From contig NZ_CP060439.1 of the NCBI RefSeq assembly GCF_003590145.2, positions 1 through 49,258 of the forward strand: a stretch of 49,258 bases of DNA. Reading direction: 5' to 3'. Each line of letters begins with the position of its first letter. The first letter of the stretch is position 1. Shown here piece by piece: positions 35,565-44,764 of the stretch. The notes under the pieces were generated by a model. The model was not told where the DNA came from and searched no databases. It saw only the letters and a program-made list of their open reading frames with translations. A program made the position numbers and the translations under genes. Source of the DNA: Pseudooceanicola algae (GTDB lineage Bacteria > Pseudomonadota > Alphaproteobacteria > Rhodobacterales > Rhodobacteraceae).

Positions 35565-36686
35565 TCAGCGCTCCTCGACGGAGATCGGCAGCGACAGCCC
35601 GTGTTCTTTCAACAGCGCATGGCGCCGCGCGGTCTGCAGGTCCGAGGCGACCATTTCGGCGCACATCTCCTGCGCGGTGATCTCGGGCGTCCAGCCCAGC
35701 ACGCGCTTGGCCTTGGCCGGATCGCCCAGAAGCGTCTCGACTTCTGCGGGACGGAAATAGCGCGGGTCGATGCGCATCACCACGTCGCCGGGTTTCAGGG
35801 ACGGGGCCAGGGTGGTGTCCACGGAGGTCACGGTGGCGGTCTCTTCGGTGCCGGTGCCGGTGAACTCCAGCTCGACCCCCAGTTCGCGCGCCGTCCAGGT
35901 GATGAATTCGCGCACCGAATATTGCACGCCGGTGGCGATGACGAAATCTTCGGGCGCCTCCTGCTGCAGCATCATCCACTGCATGCGGACGTAGTCCTTT
36001 GCATGGCCCCAGTCGCGCAAGCTGTCGATGTTGCCCATGTAGAGGCAGGGCTCCAGCCCCATGGCGATATTGGCCAGGCCGCGGGTGATCTTGCGGGTCA
36101 CGAAGGTCTCGCCGCGCCGCGGGCTCTCGTGGTTGAACAGGATGCCGTTGCAGGCATACATCCCGTAGGCCTCGCGGTAGTTCACCGTGATCCAGTAGGC
36201 ATACATCTTGGCTACCGCGTAGGGGCTGCGCGGATGGAAGGGGGTGTCTTCGCTCTGCGGTGTCTCGCGCACCTTGCCGTAAAGCTCCGATGTCGAGGCC
36301 TGGTAGAAGCGTGTGGTCTTTTCCAGCCCGAGAAAGCGGATGGCTTCCAGCAGTCGCAGGGTGCCGGTGGCGTCGACATCGGCGGTATATTCCGGGGCCT
36401 CGAAGCTGACGGCGACATGGGACTGGGCCCCGAGGTTGTAGACCTCGTCGGGGCGAACCTCGCTCAGGATGCGGGTCAGGTTCGAGGTATCGGTCAGGTC
36501 GCCGTAATGCAGCTTGAACCGGGCGTGATCCGTATGGGGATCCTCGTAGATGTGATCGACCCGCTGCGTGTTGAACGAAGAGGCGCGGCGCTTGATGCCG
36601 TGGACCTCATAGCCCTTTTCCAGCAGGAACTCCGCCAGGTAGGATCCGTCCTGTCCGGTGATCCCGGTGATGAGCGCTTTCTTCAT
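35565..36686 (-). CDS. gmd: GDP-mannose 4,6-dehydratase
   Basis: The 373-residue enzyme makes GDP-4-keto-6-deoxy-D-mannose. The N-terminus [20 protein letters not shown] holds the GxxGxxG NADP site. [49 protein letters not shown] (YxxxK) and [17 protein letters not shown] are all typical, as is [12 protein letters not shown] near the end. ATG 36686 is the natural start; a longer upstream frame lies in the gap before the phosphatase gene. It is tightly coupled to fcl and separated by 161 bp from the phosphatase gene upstream on the same strand. Confidence 0.96.
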   Translation of the reverse strand: MKKALITGITGQDGSYLAEFLLEKGYEVHGIKRRASSFNTQRVDHIYEDPHTDHARFKLHYGDLTDTSNLTRILSEVRPDEVYNLGAQSHVAVSFEAPEYTADVDATGTLRLLEAIRFLGLEKTTRFYQASTSELYGKVRETPQSEDTPFHPRSPYAVAKMYAYWITVNYREAYGMYACNGILFNHESPRRGETFVTRKITRGLANIAMGLEPCLYMGNIDSLRDWGHAKDYVRMQWMMLQQEAPEDFVIATGVQYSVREFITWTARELGVELEFTGTGTEETATVTSVDTTLAPSLKPGDVVMRIDPRYFRPAEVETLLGDPAKAKRVLGWTPEITAQEMCAEMVASDLQTARRHALLKEHGLSLPISVEER

Positions 36687-36847
36687 GGGTCCTCCGGGAC
36701 GCGATGGCTGCCCCTGGCGGCACGGGGCCGGGGCATATGGGGCAGGTGCGCCCCCTATGCCAGAGCATGACAGGGCTTGTCGAGTTGCGCCGCCCCGAAG
36801 CCGGGCGCGATCCCGCCCGTTTCCGGAGGTAAGCATCAGCCGGGGTG

Positions 36848-37636
36848 TCAGGCCTGGAGAAAGTCGAGCATCCCGTCCGGGCGCAGCAGCGCGGCGGTCA
36901 GCCGCCCGGTGGCATAGGCCCCGGTATCCACGGCGATCCGTCCGGCGGTCTCATGGGGCATGTCGACGATCGTATGGCCATGGACGATCCACTGGCCGTC
37001 GCCGCGGGGCGTGGTTTCGAAAGCCTCGTGTCCCCAGAGCAGGGTCTGGCTGCTTTGTTCGGGGATGGGCAGCGCCGGATCGGCCGCGGCATGTACGACG
37101 GTGACATTGCCGCTGCTCCAGTGCAGCGGCAGCTTGGTCAGCCAGCTTTCGAGATCCGGGCCGAGGGCGGTGCGCAGCTGATCGCGCTGCTTGATCCAGG
37201 CTTCTTCCCCGGCGTTGTCGGAGACGAAGCCAAGCCCGAAGCTGGCCATGGTTTGCAACCCGCCGTAGCGGTTCCAGCGCGGACCGTGGCGGGCCGGGGA
37301 GTCGAGGAAGTCGAGCATCATGCGTTCGTGGTTGCCCATCAGGCAGATCACCTCGCGCGGTGTCGCGCCGGATGGGTCACCGGAAGTCGGGCCGGTCTGC
37401 AGGGCGTGCAGCTGGCGCAGCACCTGGGCGCTCTTCTCGCCGCGGTCGATGTAATCGCCGACAAAGATCATGGGCGCATCTTCGGGCAGGGTTTGCCCGA
37501 GTCGTTCGAGCATGCGTTCCAGAAGGTCGTCGCGACCGTGGATATCGCCGATGGCGCAGAAGGCGCGATCCGGCGCACGGGGTGCGTCGAAGGATAGCGG
37601 GGTGGGGCGGGCGAGCAGGCGGCGCAGGAATCTCAT
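36848..37636 (-). CDS. PPP-family metallophosphatase (serine/threonine phosphatase-like)
   Basis: The 262-residue protein has the PPP-family metal motifs in order: GDIHGR (residues 30-35), GDYIDRG (60-66), GNHE (101-104), then VHAA and HGHTIVD. No signal peptide is present, so it is cytoplasmic. Bacterial PPP enzymes act on phosphoproteins or on diadenosine polyphosphates. Its position at the head of a gmd-fcl-BY-kinase run suggests it could oppose kinase signalling in polysaccharide synthesis. That is inference; low-molecular-weight tyrosine phosphatases normally do this job and none is encoded here. It is divergent from yjbH across 163 bp. Confidence 0.88.
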   Translation of the reverse strand: MRFLRRLLARPTPLSFDAPRAPDRAFCAIGDIHGRDDLLERMLERLGQTLPEDAPMIFVGDYIDRGEKSAQVLRQLHALQTGPTSGDPSGATPREVICLMGNHERMMLDFLDSPARHGPRWNRYGGLQTMASFGLGFVSDNAGEEAWIKQRDQLRTALGPDLESWLTKLPLHWSSGNVTVVHAAADPALPIPEQSSQTLLWGHEAFETTPRGDGQWIVHGHTIVDMPHETAGRIAVDTGAYATGRLTAALLRPDGMLDFLQA

Positions 37637-37799
37637 GCTTTTCAGTTAGTGCGAAGCGGAGGGGCTGTCACGGGGCAATTCCGGGGAGGGTCGGGATGCG
37701 GCGTCCGGGAGAGCCATAATTTTCGCGTTCAGGCGGTTTCGCGGGGAGTTTTTCGCCGATCCTGAACAAGGATGGTAGCAATCGAGGGGATGACCGCAT

Positions 37800-40049
37800 A
37801 TGCACTTCGGGAGGCAGGACGATGCGGGAAGAACAGTGCGCAAAGCCAAAATTTTACGCTCCGAAAGACGAGGTAGCGACGGTGTCGGTGGGGCCTGTAC
37901 CTTAGCGATTGTCGTGCTTTTGGGCACTCCGGCCGCAGCGCAGACCACGGCTGATGGCGGGCGCCCCACCTTGGGCTTTTACGGCGCGCCAGGCATGCTG
38001 GACATGCCGACAGCCGAGATGATGGACGATGGCGAGATCTCTGCCACGGTCGGCACCTTCGGGGGGCTGAACCGTGGGGCGGTCACCTTCCAGATTACGC
38101 CGCGCCTGCAGGGGGGCTTCCGCTATTCGGGGCTGGAGCGCGAGGGCGACGATACGTTTTCGGATCCGAGCGACCTCTATTTCGACCGGGCCTTCGATGT
38201 CAGCTACCAGATCGTCACCGAAGGGGCCGGACGACCGGCCGTGACCATCGGCCTGCGCGATTTCGGCGGCACCGGGATCTACGCCAGCGAATATGTCGTG
38301 GCGACCAAGAATTTCGACAGCGGGCTGAGCGCGACCCTTGGCATGGGCTGGGGACGGTACGGTTCGTACAACAGTTTCCGCAACCCGATTTCCTATATCT
38401 TCGATGGTTTCCGCACTCGCCCCGACAACGATTCCCGTGTGGCCGAGGGGAACGTGGGCGACGTGGACTTCGGCCAGTGGTTCCACGGGCCGGCGGCGCT
38501 TTTCGGCGGGGTGCAGTACCGCTACAACGACCAGCTGGTACTGACGCTGGAATATTCCTCGGACGCCTATGACGAGGACTCGGATCCCAGCGATTTCGTC
38601 CGCGATATCCCCATCAACTTCGGCGCCACCTACCAGTTCGACAATGGTGTCGACCTGACCGGCGCCTACATGTACGGCGAGACCTTCGGCGTCCTGCTGA
38701 GCTATCGTTTCAATCCCAAGTCTCCGCCGGGTCCGGACGGAGGCCGCGCAGGGCTGGGACCGGTCGTGGTCCCCCGCAGCGCCGCGCCGCTTGGGTGGGG
38801 CACGGATCTGGATGAGGCGCGCGACGGGACCGCCGCTGCCGCGCCGGCCGGTCAGGCGCAGATGGAAGCGGTCCTGCGCCGCACCCTTGGCGCCCAGGGG
38901 ATCGTGATGCTGGGGGCCCGTCAGGAAGGCAGCAGTATCCGCATCTGGATGGAGAACACGCAGTTCCAGGCCGAGGCCGAGGCGCTAGGCCGGGCCGCAC
39001 GCGCCCTGACGGCGGTGCTGCCGGCGGGCATCGAGACCATGGTGCTGATCCCCGTCGCCCAGGGCATGCCGCTGTCGGAAGTGACCCTGCACCGCGCCGA
39101 TCTGGAAGAATTGCAGGACGACCTGGACGGCAGCTGGAAAATGTTCAGCCGCGCCGCGATCGGCGAAGCCGCGCCCCTGCCGTCCTCGGTGGCGACGACG
39201 GTCGGCGCACGCTTCTCCTACGGGGTCTCGGCCTACGTGGGGCCGACCTTCTCCAACCCGGACAATCTGCTGGCCGAAGGCGGGCTGCGTTTCAATGCCG
39301 CCTATGTGCCGCGCCCGGGCCTGGTGCTGTCGACCGAACTGCGCCAGCCTCTGTTGCGGACCGGCAGCGGCGAGGTTCCCCTGACCACGGGGTCCGGGAT
39401 CACCCGGGTGCGCAGCGATGCGGGCCTCTTCGAGGATGATTACGATTTCGAGGTCCGGCAGCTGAAGGCGGCCTATTTCGCCCGCCCGGCAAGCGCATTT
39501 TACAGCCGCCTCTCGGCGGGCTACCTCGAAGAGATGTATGCCGGGGTCTCCGGCGAATTGCTCTGGAAACCTGTTGCCAGCCAGCTGGCCCTGGGGGCCG
39601 AGCTCAACTACGCGATGAAACGGTCGCCCGACGAGCTGATGGGCCTCGGGGATTACGAGACGATGACGGGTTATCTTTCGGCCTATTACGATCTCGGCGA
39701 TGGCTACATGGCGCAGGTGGATGCCGGGCGCTACCTGGCCCAGGACTGGGGCGGCAGCCTGTCGCTGCAACGCGAATTCGACAACGGTTTCATCCTGGGC
39801 GCCTACATGACCCTGACGGATGTGCCCTTCGAGGACTTCGGCGAAGGCTCCTTCGACAAGGGGATCTATTTCTCCGTGCCATTCACCTGGCTCTGGGGCA
39901 AACCTTCGCCGCGCAATTACTCTGCGGTCTGGAAACCGATCAACGGGGACGGGGGCGCCCGGATGCAGATCTCGGATCGCCTCTATGATCGGGTGCGCAG
40001 CGCCCAGAGCAGAGAGCTGCAGGACAGCTGGGGGAGGTTCTGGCGGTGA
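37800..40049 (+). CDS. yjbH: YjbH/GfcD-family outer-membrane exopolysaccharide protein
   Basis: The 749-residue product has a long basic N-region, a hydrophobic core (GACTLAIVVLLG) and a probable cleavage after PAAAQ near residue 48. It begins with the family pattern LGFYGAPGMLDMPTAEMMDDG, then many amphipathic beta strands (ITPRLQGGFRYSG, YVVATKNFDSGLSATLGMGWGR), and ends in a second barrel-like half. YjbH proteins lie in the outer membrane and are linked to export or modification of capsule-like polysaccharide. Its stop overlaps the yjbF start. A GAGGGG ribosome-binding site precedes ATG 37800. The E. coli partners yjbE and yjbG are absent; yjbF and wza follow. Confidence 0.88.
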   Translation: MHFGRQDDAGRTVRKAKILRSERRGSDGVGGACTLAIVVLLGTPAAAQTTADGGRPTLGFYGAPGMLDMPTAEMMDDGEISATVGTFGGLNRGAVTFQITPRLQGGFRYSGLEREGDDTFSDPSDLYFDRAFDVSYQIVTEGAGRPAVTIGLRDFGGTGIYASEYVVATKNFDSGLSATLGMGWGRYGSYNSFRNPISYIFDGFRTRPDNDSRVAEGNVGDVDFGQWFHGPAALFGGVQYRYNDQLVLTLEYSSDAYDEDSDPSDFVRDIPINFGATYQFDNGVDLTGAYMYGETFGVLLSYRFNPKSPPGPDGGRAGLGPVVVPRSAAPLGWGTDLDEARDGTAAAAPAGQAQMEAVLRRTLGAQGIVMLGARQEGSSIRIWMENTQFQAEAEALGRAARALTAVLPAGIETMVLIPVAQGMPLSEVTLHRADLEELQDDLDGSWKMFSRAAIGEAAPLPSSVATTVGARFSYGVSAYVGPTFSNPDNLLAEGGLRFNAAYVPRPGLVLSTELRQPLLRTGSGEVPLTTGSGITRVRSDAGLFEDDYDFEVRQLKAAYFARPASAFYSRLSAGYLEEMYAGVSGELLWKPVASQLALGAELNYAMKRSPDELMGLGDYETMTGYLSAYYDLGDGYMAQVDAGRYLAQDWGGSLSLQREFDNGFILGAYMTLTDVPFEDFGEGSFDKGIYFSVPFTWLWGKPSPRNYSAVWKPINGDGGARMQISDRLYDRVRSAQSRELQDSWGRFWR

Positions 40050-40711
40050 GGGTATCCTTGTTCCCTGCCCGTGGCCGTGGCCGCCCGGTTTTTCGGGGGC
40101 TGGCCCTGGTCCTGTCGTCCGCGCTGGCGCTGGCCGGCTGCGGCATCGGTGAGGGCGCAGACACGGGCCCCGGCACCGCGCGCGATCCGTCCTTCCTCGA
40201 CGCCTTCCTACCCTGGGGGCCGGATGGGGCCGTGCCCACGGCACGTTATGCCGCGCTGGAAACGGCCGGGGTGCCGGTCATGCAGGTCAGCGACCTGCAG
40301 AGCGGCGCGCGTTATCCGCTGCGCCGGGTGGCGCGGTCCGCCGATGGGGTCACCGCCTGGCTGGCCCCCGACGGCAGCGGTTTCTCCTTCCGGAATGGTA
40401 TCCTGGTGGCCACGCGTGGCACCGGCGATGACCTGATGTCGGCGGATGTCTCGGGGCTGGCGGATCTGCTGGCACGTGGCCAGTCCGGCCGGGCAGAGCG
40501 GTTCCACAGCCGGTTGGATGGTCAGAACCAGGTGGTCCTGACGAGCTACGTCTGTGATGTGAGCCGCAGCCCCGCAGAGGGCGGTATCATCGTCAGCGAA
40601 GATTGTGCTGGTGCCGAAGAGGGGCTGGTGAATACGTTTCTTTTGACCCCCTCCGGGGATATGTTTCAGTCCAATCAACTTGGCTTTCAGTTTGAAAGCA
40701 TGAACCCATGA
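40046..40711 (+). CDS. yjbF: YjbF/GfcB-family lipoprotein
   Basis: The 221-residue product has a signal peptide ending in a lipobox (ALALAGC, Cys about residue 32). The mature domain includes GVPVMQVSDLQSGARYPLRRVARS, GVTAWLAPDGSGFSFRNGILVATRGTG and VNTFLLTPSGDMFQSNQLG, the YjbF pattern. It starts at GTG 40046 inside the end of yjbH (GTGA overlap), so the two are translationally coupled. YjbF and YjbH are thought to work together at the outer membrane during polysaccharide export. The wza-like gene follows after 56 bp. Confidence 0.88.
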   Translation: MRVSLFPARGRGRPVFRGLALVLSSALALAGCGIGEGADTGPGTARDPSFLDAFLPWGPDGAVPTARYAALETAGVPVMQVSDLQSGARYPLRRVARSADGVTAWLAPDGSGFSFRNGILVATRGTGDDLMSADVSGLADLLARGQSGRAERFHSRLDGQNQVVLTSYVCDVSRSPAEGGIIVSEDCAGAEEGLVNTFLLTPSGDMFQSNQLGFQFESMNP

Positions 40712-40767
40712 ACAAGATGTGCTGCGTTTTCGACGCCACTTTTTAGCGACCTGAAAAGGAATTTCTT

Positions 40768-42126
40768 ATGCGGTGCCTGACAGTAGCGCTTTGTCTGCTT
40801 ACCCTCGCAGGGTGTGGGGTGGTCTACCGGAGTCCCACGGTAAGCTCTGCTTCCAACAGTGGCAGTGCGGTGCGCGTCCTGCCGATCACGCCGCAGAACG
40901 TCCTGATTGCGAACCGGTCTTCCTATCGGCCGCGCACCCTGCCGGCGATCTTCTCGCAAACCTCGGGCGGCGGTAGCGCCTTGCGCGGGGCCGGGGCCCT
41001 GCCGGAACCGGCGGTCAGCCAGACCTCGCGCCCCGAAGGCATGGCGATGCGGGTGCCGCCGCCCGTTTCCTCCGGTCCCTACCGGATCGGCGTCGGTGAC
41101 GTGCTGCTGCTTGCCACCCCCCAGGTTGGCAATACCGTCGAGCAGCTGACCGGCCTGCTGGCCGCCCAGAATGCGCGCCAAGGCTACACGGTGCAGGATG
41201 ACGGCGCGATCGCCATTCCCAACGTGGGCCGCGTGCAGGTCAACAGCCTGACCCTGGAAGATGCCGAGGCCGAGCTGTTCCAGCGCCTGGTCGAAAACCA
41301 GATCGACCCGACTTTCAGCCTGGAGGTCTCCGAGTTCAATTCCAAGAAGGTATCGATCGGCGGCGCCGTGGCCCGCCCGGCCGTGGCCCCGGTCACGCTG
41401 ACCCCGCTCTACCTGGACGAAGCCCTGGCCGCTGCGGGCGGGATCACGGTGACGGATCAGGATTATGCCTCGGTGCGGATCTACCGCGACGGTGAGCTGT
41501 ATCAGATCCCGCTGACCGAGCTTTACTCCAACAACGGGCTGCAGCGCATCCAGCTGGTCGATGGAGACAGTGTCTTCGTGGATACCGAGTATGACCTCGA
41601 CATGGCCCAGGCCTATTTCGAAGAGCAGATCCGGCTGGCCGAATACCGTCAGGATGCCCGGATCGCCGCGCTGGATGCGCTGGATACCGAGGTGGCCATC
41701 CGCCGGGCGGACCTGAAGGAAGCGCGGGACAACTACATTTCCCGAACCGACCTCGGGGCCGTGGAACGCGACTATGTCTACCTGACCGGCGAGGTCACGC
41801 GCCAGAGCCGCTTCGCGCTGCCCTTCGAACAGACTGCGGTGCTGGCGGATGCGCTTTACAGCACCGGCGGCATGCCGACCGAAACCGGCGACGCAAGCCA
41901 GATCTACGTGTTGCGCGGTTCGGATGATCCGCGGGAATTCGCAGCCGTCACCGCCTGGCGGCTGGACGGCAGCGAGGCGACCAACCTGCTGCTGACGACC
42001 CGATTCGAGCTGCGGCCGAACGACATCATCTTCATCGCCGAGCAGCCGATCACCCGTTGGAACCGTGTCATCCAGCAGTTCGTGCCCTCGCTGATCACCA
42101 CGCCTGTCTCAGTTGTCGCAAACTGA
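40768..42126 (+). CDS. Wza-like outer-membrane polysaccharide export lipoprotein
   Basis: The 452-residue product has a lipoprotein signal (LLTLAGC, Cys about residue 16). After a disordered stretch comes the Poly_export domain (SSGPYRIGVGDVLLLATP at about 108). Two SLBB-type units follow (KVSIGGAVARPAVAPVTL, ALAAAGGITV; VYLTGEVTRQSRFALPF, ALYSTGGM), ending in DIIFIAEQPITRWNRVIQQF. The fold forms the octameric outer-membrane channel that pairs with Wzc-type co-polymerases. ATG 40768 has AAAAGGA upstream. It follows yjbF and precedes the second BY-kinase gene after a 394-bp gap. Confidence 0.92.
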   Translation: MRCLTVALCLLTLAGCGVVYRSPTVSSASNSGSAVRVLPITPQNVLIANRSSYRPRTLPAIFSQTSGGGSALRGAGALPEPAVSQTSRPEGMAMRVPPPVSSGPYRIGVGDVLLLATPQVGNTVEQLTGLLAAQNARQGYTVQDDGAIAIPNVGRVQVNSLTLEDAEAELFQRLVENQIDPTFSLEVSEFNSKKVSIGGAVARPAVAPVTLTPLYLDEALAAAGGITVTDQDYASVRIYRDGELYQIPLTELYSNNGLQRIQLVDGDSVFVDTEYDLDMAQAYFEEQIRLAEYRQDARIAALDALDTEVAIRRADLKEARDNYISRTDLGAVERDYVYLTGEVTRQSRFALPFEQTAVLADALYSTGGMPTETGDASQIYVLRGSDDPREFAAVTAWRLDGSEATNLLLTTRFELRPNDIIFIAEQPITRWNRVIQQFVPSLITTPVSVVAN

Positions 42127-42520
42127 CCTGGTGTTGGCCGGAACCTGTTCGGGACCTGGCATGGCGGGCGCAGACCGGAACGCCCCCGGCCCATGCAATC
42201 CCCTTGGAGGGAGGCCTGGGCCGGGGGGCGGTATTTTCCGGTAACGCTCTGTTCCGACGGCAGGACATCCTGCCCGCTCCGGGACAAAATCGTGGAGTAT
42301 ATAGGCAGAATTCCGCGTCTTGGGGTGGGTCATGCTGGCGAAGGCGTCTTTGTCTTGAAGAACGTCTTGCCTTTAAGCAGGTGATAGCAAGGAGATAGAC
42401 CAAGTTGGCCGCGGATGCGGGGGAGAGGTATCCCCTTGTATGGATTCAAGCCCCGCCATCGGATATCTATGTTAGCTTGAGACAAGAGTTTTTTTGGCTT
42501 GGATAAGTAAGACAAGTATT
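42127..42520. promoter_or_regulatory. Long leader before the second BY-kinase gene
   Basis: No gene is seen in this stretch. It contains a near-palindrome GGCAGGACATCCTGCC (42259-42274) and an AT-richer second half with a T7 run (42490-42496). The length suggests a separate promoter for the downstream kinase gene. No promoter could be chosen with confidence. Confidence 0.4.
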
Positions 42521-44671
42521 ATGAACCAGACATTTCCAACACGGGTTCCCTCAACGGCTTCAGGCACGCCCGACGGGGGCGCGGCGGATTTCATTGATCT
42601 TGGCCGCATTCTTCAGACCCTGTGGCGTGGCAAGTTCGCAATCCTGGCGGCGATGGTGATCGGGGCGATCTGTGCTGGCTATTATGCCTTCGCCGTGGCG
42701 ACGCCGCTTTATCGTTCGACCAGCGTGGTGATGCTCAACAACCGCGAAGAGCAGGTCGTGGACATCGAAAGCGTGCTCGGCGGGCTGTCTCCGGACCGGC
42801 TCGTGATCAATTCCGAGGTCGAGATCCTCAACAGCCGCAGCCTGAATGGCCAGGTGGTCGACGCGCTGAACCTGACAGAGGATCCGGAATTCAACGGGGC
42901 CCTGCGTCCGGCCAGCCTGACGGAACGCCTGCGTCAGTCCGTTTCGGGACTGATCGGCACCGGCGACGGCACGACGCTTTCGGAGGCCGAGCGTGAGGCG
43001 CGGGAGAGGGAAGCGACGATCAACGCCCTCCAGCAGGCGGTGACCGTTCGCAACGTCCCGACAACCCTTGTCTTCGACATCACGGCCAAGTCCGAAAGCC
43101 CCCGCAAGGCGGCATTGATCGCGGATACGGTTGCCCAGCTCTATATCGAGGAACAGCTCGCGGTGAAATTTGCCGCGACGGAACAGGCGACGAGCTGGTT
43201 GTCCGACCGCGTGGCCGAACTTCGTGTCGAGCTGGAAGATTCCGAGGCCAAGGTGACCAGCTTCAACCTGGGCGCCGAGCTGATCAACCAGGAAACGCTG
43301 AGGGGGCTGGAACGCCAGCTCAAGGAACTGCGGGACCGCATTGCCGAGCGCAGCAGCAGCCTTGACCAGCTGCGGGAGCAACTGGCGCGGATTCAGGCGG
43401 CCGATACGCCACTGGCCAAGGCCGAGGCCTCCGGTGATGCCCAGTTGCAGCGCATGATCAGCCAGGGGGGCGCCGATGATCCGGCCTTCGCCATCCGGCT
43501 CGAGCAGGTGATTGCAAGACTGGATATCGACGTGCAGCGCGGCGAAACACAGCTGCAGGCGCTGTCCACTTCGGAAACCGAACTGGGGAACCAGATCGAC
43601 CGGCAGGGGGCAGATCTGCTGACCCTGCAGCAGCTGACACGCGAGGCCGAGGCCAGCCGGCTGCTCTACGAATATTTCCTGTCTCGTCTGAAGCAGACAT
43701 CCGCGCAACGCGGGATCCAGCAGGCGGACAGTCGTCAGCTGTCCACCGCGATCGTGCCGGTGTCCCCCTTCGAGCCGCGCAAGTCCATGATGATGGTCAT
43801 CGGTGCCATGCTGGGGCTGTTCGTGAGCGCCGCGCTGCTTCTGATCCGGGAATCCCGGAACAATACATTCCGCGAAGCCGAGACCCTTGAGGGCCTGTCG
43901 GGTTATTCGGTGCTCGGCAACATTCCCCTGCTGCCTGCACGTCGGCGCAAGGATGCCCTGGAATATCTCGCCTCGCGACCCACCTCTGCGGCGGCCGAGG
44001 CGATCCGGAACCTGCGGACCTCGGTGCTACTGTCCAATATCGACTCGCCGCCCCAGGTCATCATGATGACCTCCTCGCTGCCCGGGGAAGGCAAGACCAC
44101 GCTGTCCCTGGCCCTGTCCCAGAGCTTTGGCGGCATGGGCAAGAAGGTGCTGCTGATCGAAGGCGATATCCGTCGCCGGGTCTTTTCGCAGTATTTCGAC
44201 ATCGCCGATGATGCGCCCGGACTGGTTGCCGTGCTCGACCGGAGCACGGCTTTGAAAGATGCGGTGGTCCACAACGCACGGGTGGGTGCGGATATCCTGA
44301 TCGGGGACAAGACCAGCACAAATGCGGCCGATCTGTTCTCGTCTGAGAGCTTCGCCACGGTGCTGCGGGAAGCGCGCGAACAGTACGACCAGATCATTAT
44401 CGATACGCCGCCGGTACTCATCGTGCCGGATGCCCGGGTAATCGCGCATCAGTGCGACGCGGTGATCTTCACGGTGAAATGGGATCATACCTCGCACCCG
44501 CAGGTGCTTTCGGCGCTGAAGATGTTCGAGAGCGTGAACCTGCAGATCAGCGGTCTGGCCCTGAACCAGATCAATCCGAAGGGGTTGAACCGCTATGGAT
44601 ATGGCGGAAAATCAGGGGCTTATAGCCAGTACGCCTATACGGGCTATGGTAAGAACTACTACACCAACTGA
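42521..44671 (+). CDS. Wzc/ExoP-like polysaccharide co-polymerase with BY-kinase domain (copy 2)
   Basis: The 716-residue protein has the Wzz-type layout. The first membrane helix lies at about residues 45-65 (FAILAAMVIGAICAGYYAFA), followed by long coiled coils and a second helix near 430 (MMMVIGAMLGLFVSAALLLI). The kinase domain has SSLPGEGKTTLSLALSQ, LLIEGDIRR and QIIIDTPPVLIVPDAR. The tail RYGYGGKSGAYSQYAYTGYG plus KNYYTN has eight tyrosines. ATG 42521 starts the natural N-terminus (MNQTF). It belongs to the yjbH-yjbF-wza run and may be the cognate kinase for that Wza. It ends 93 bp before a convergent gene. Confidence 0.93.
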   Translation: MNQTFPTRVPSTASGTPDGGAADFIDLGRILQTLWRGKFAILAAMVIGAICAGYYAFAVATPLYRSTSVVMLNNREEQVVDIESVLGGLSPDRLVINSEVEILNSRSLNGQVVDALNLTEDPEFNGALRPASLTERLRQSVSGLIGTGDGTTLSEAEREAREREATINALQQAVTVRNVPTTLVFDITAKSESPRKAALIADTVAQLYIEEQLAVKFAATEQATSWLSDRVAELRVELEDSEAKVTSFNLGAELINQETLRGLERQLKELRDRIAERSSSLDQLREQLARIQAADTPLAKAEASGDAQLQRMISQGGADDPAFAIRLEQVIARLDIDVQRGETQLQALSTSETELGNQIDRQGADLLTLQQLTREAEASRLLYEYFLSRLKQTSAQRGIQQADSRQLSTAIVPVSPFEPRKSMMMVIGAMLGLFVSAALLLIRESRNNTFREAETLEGLSGYSVLGNIPLLPARRRKDALEYLASRPTSAAAEAIRNLRTSVLLSNIDSPPQVIMMTSSLPGEGKTTLSLALSQSFGGMGKKVLLIEGDIRRRVFSQYFDIADDAPGLVAVLDRSTALKDAVVHNARVGADILIGDKTSTNAADLFSSESFATVLREAREQYDQIIIDTPPVLIVPDARVIAHQCDAVIFTVKWDHTSHPQVLSALKMFESVNLQISGLALNQINPKGLNRYGYGGKSGAYSQYAYTGYGKNYYTN

Positions 44672-44679
44672 CCTAGACG

Positions 44680-44713
44680 ATCACCGCCCTGATGCAGGGT
44701 CCGGGGCGGTGAT
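44680..44713. terminator. Terminator-like hairpin between convergent genes
   Basis: ATCACCGCCC (44680-44689) pairs with GGGCGGTGAT (44704-44713), a perfect 10-bp stem with a 14-nt loop. It lies nine bases after the kinase stop. No U run follows. Confidence 0.5.
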
Positions 44714-44764
44714 TGCAAGGCCGCCGCCGTACCCGGTCGCACGGCCTCCGCGGGTTTCAGGGGC

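Noticed and set aside
34619-36686. Rhamnose (rmlABCD) operon expected on roseobacter biofilm plasmids
   Set aside because: The dehydratase and reductase match Gmd and Fcl, and no RmlA/B/C/D motifs were found.
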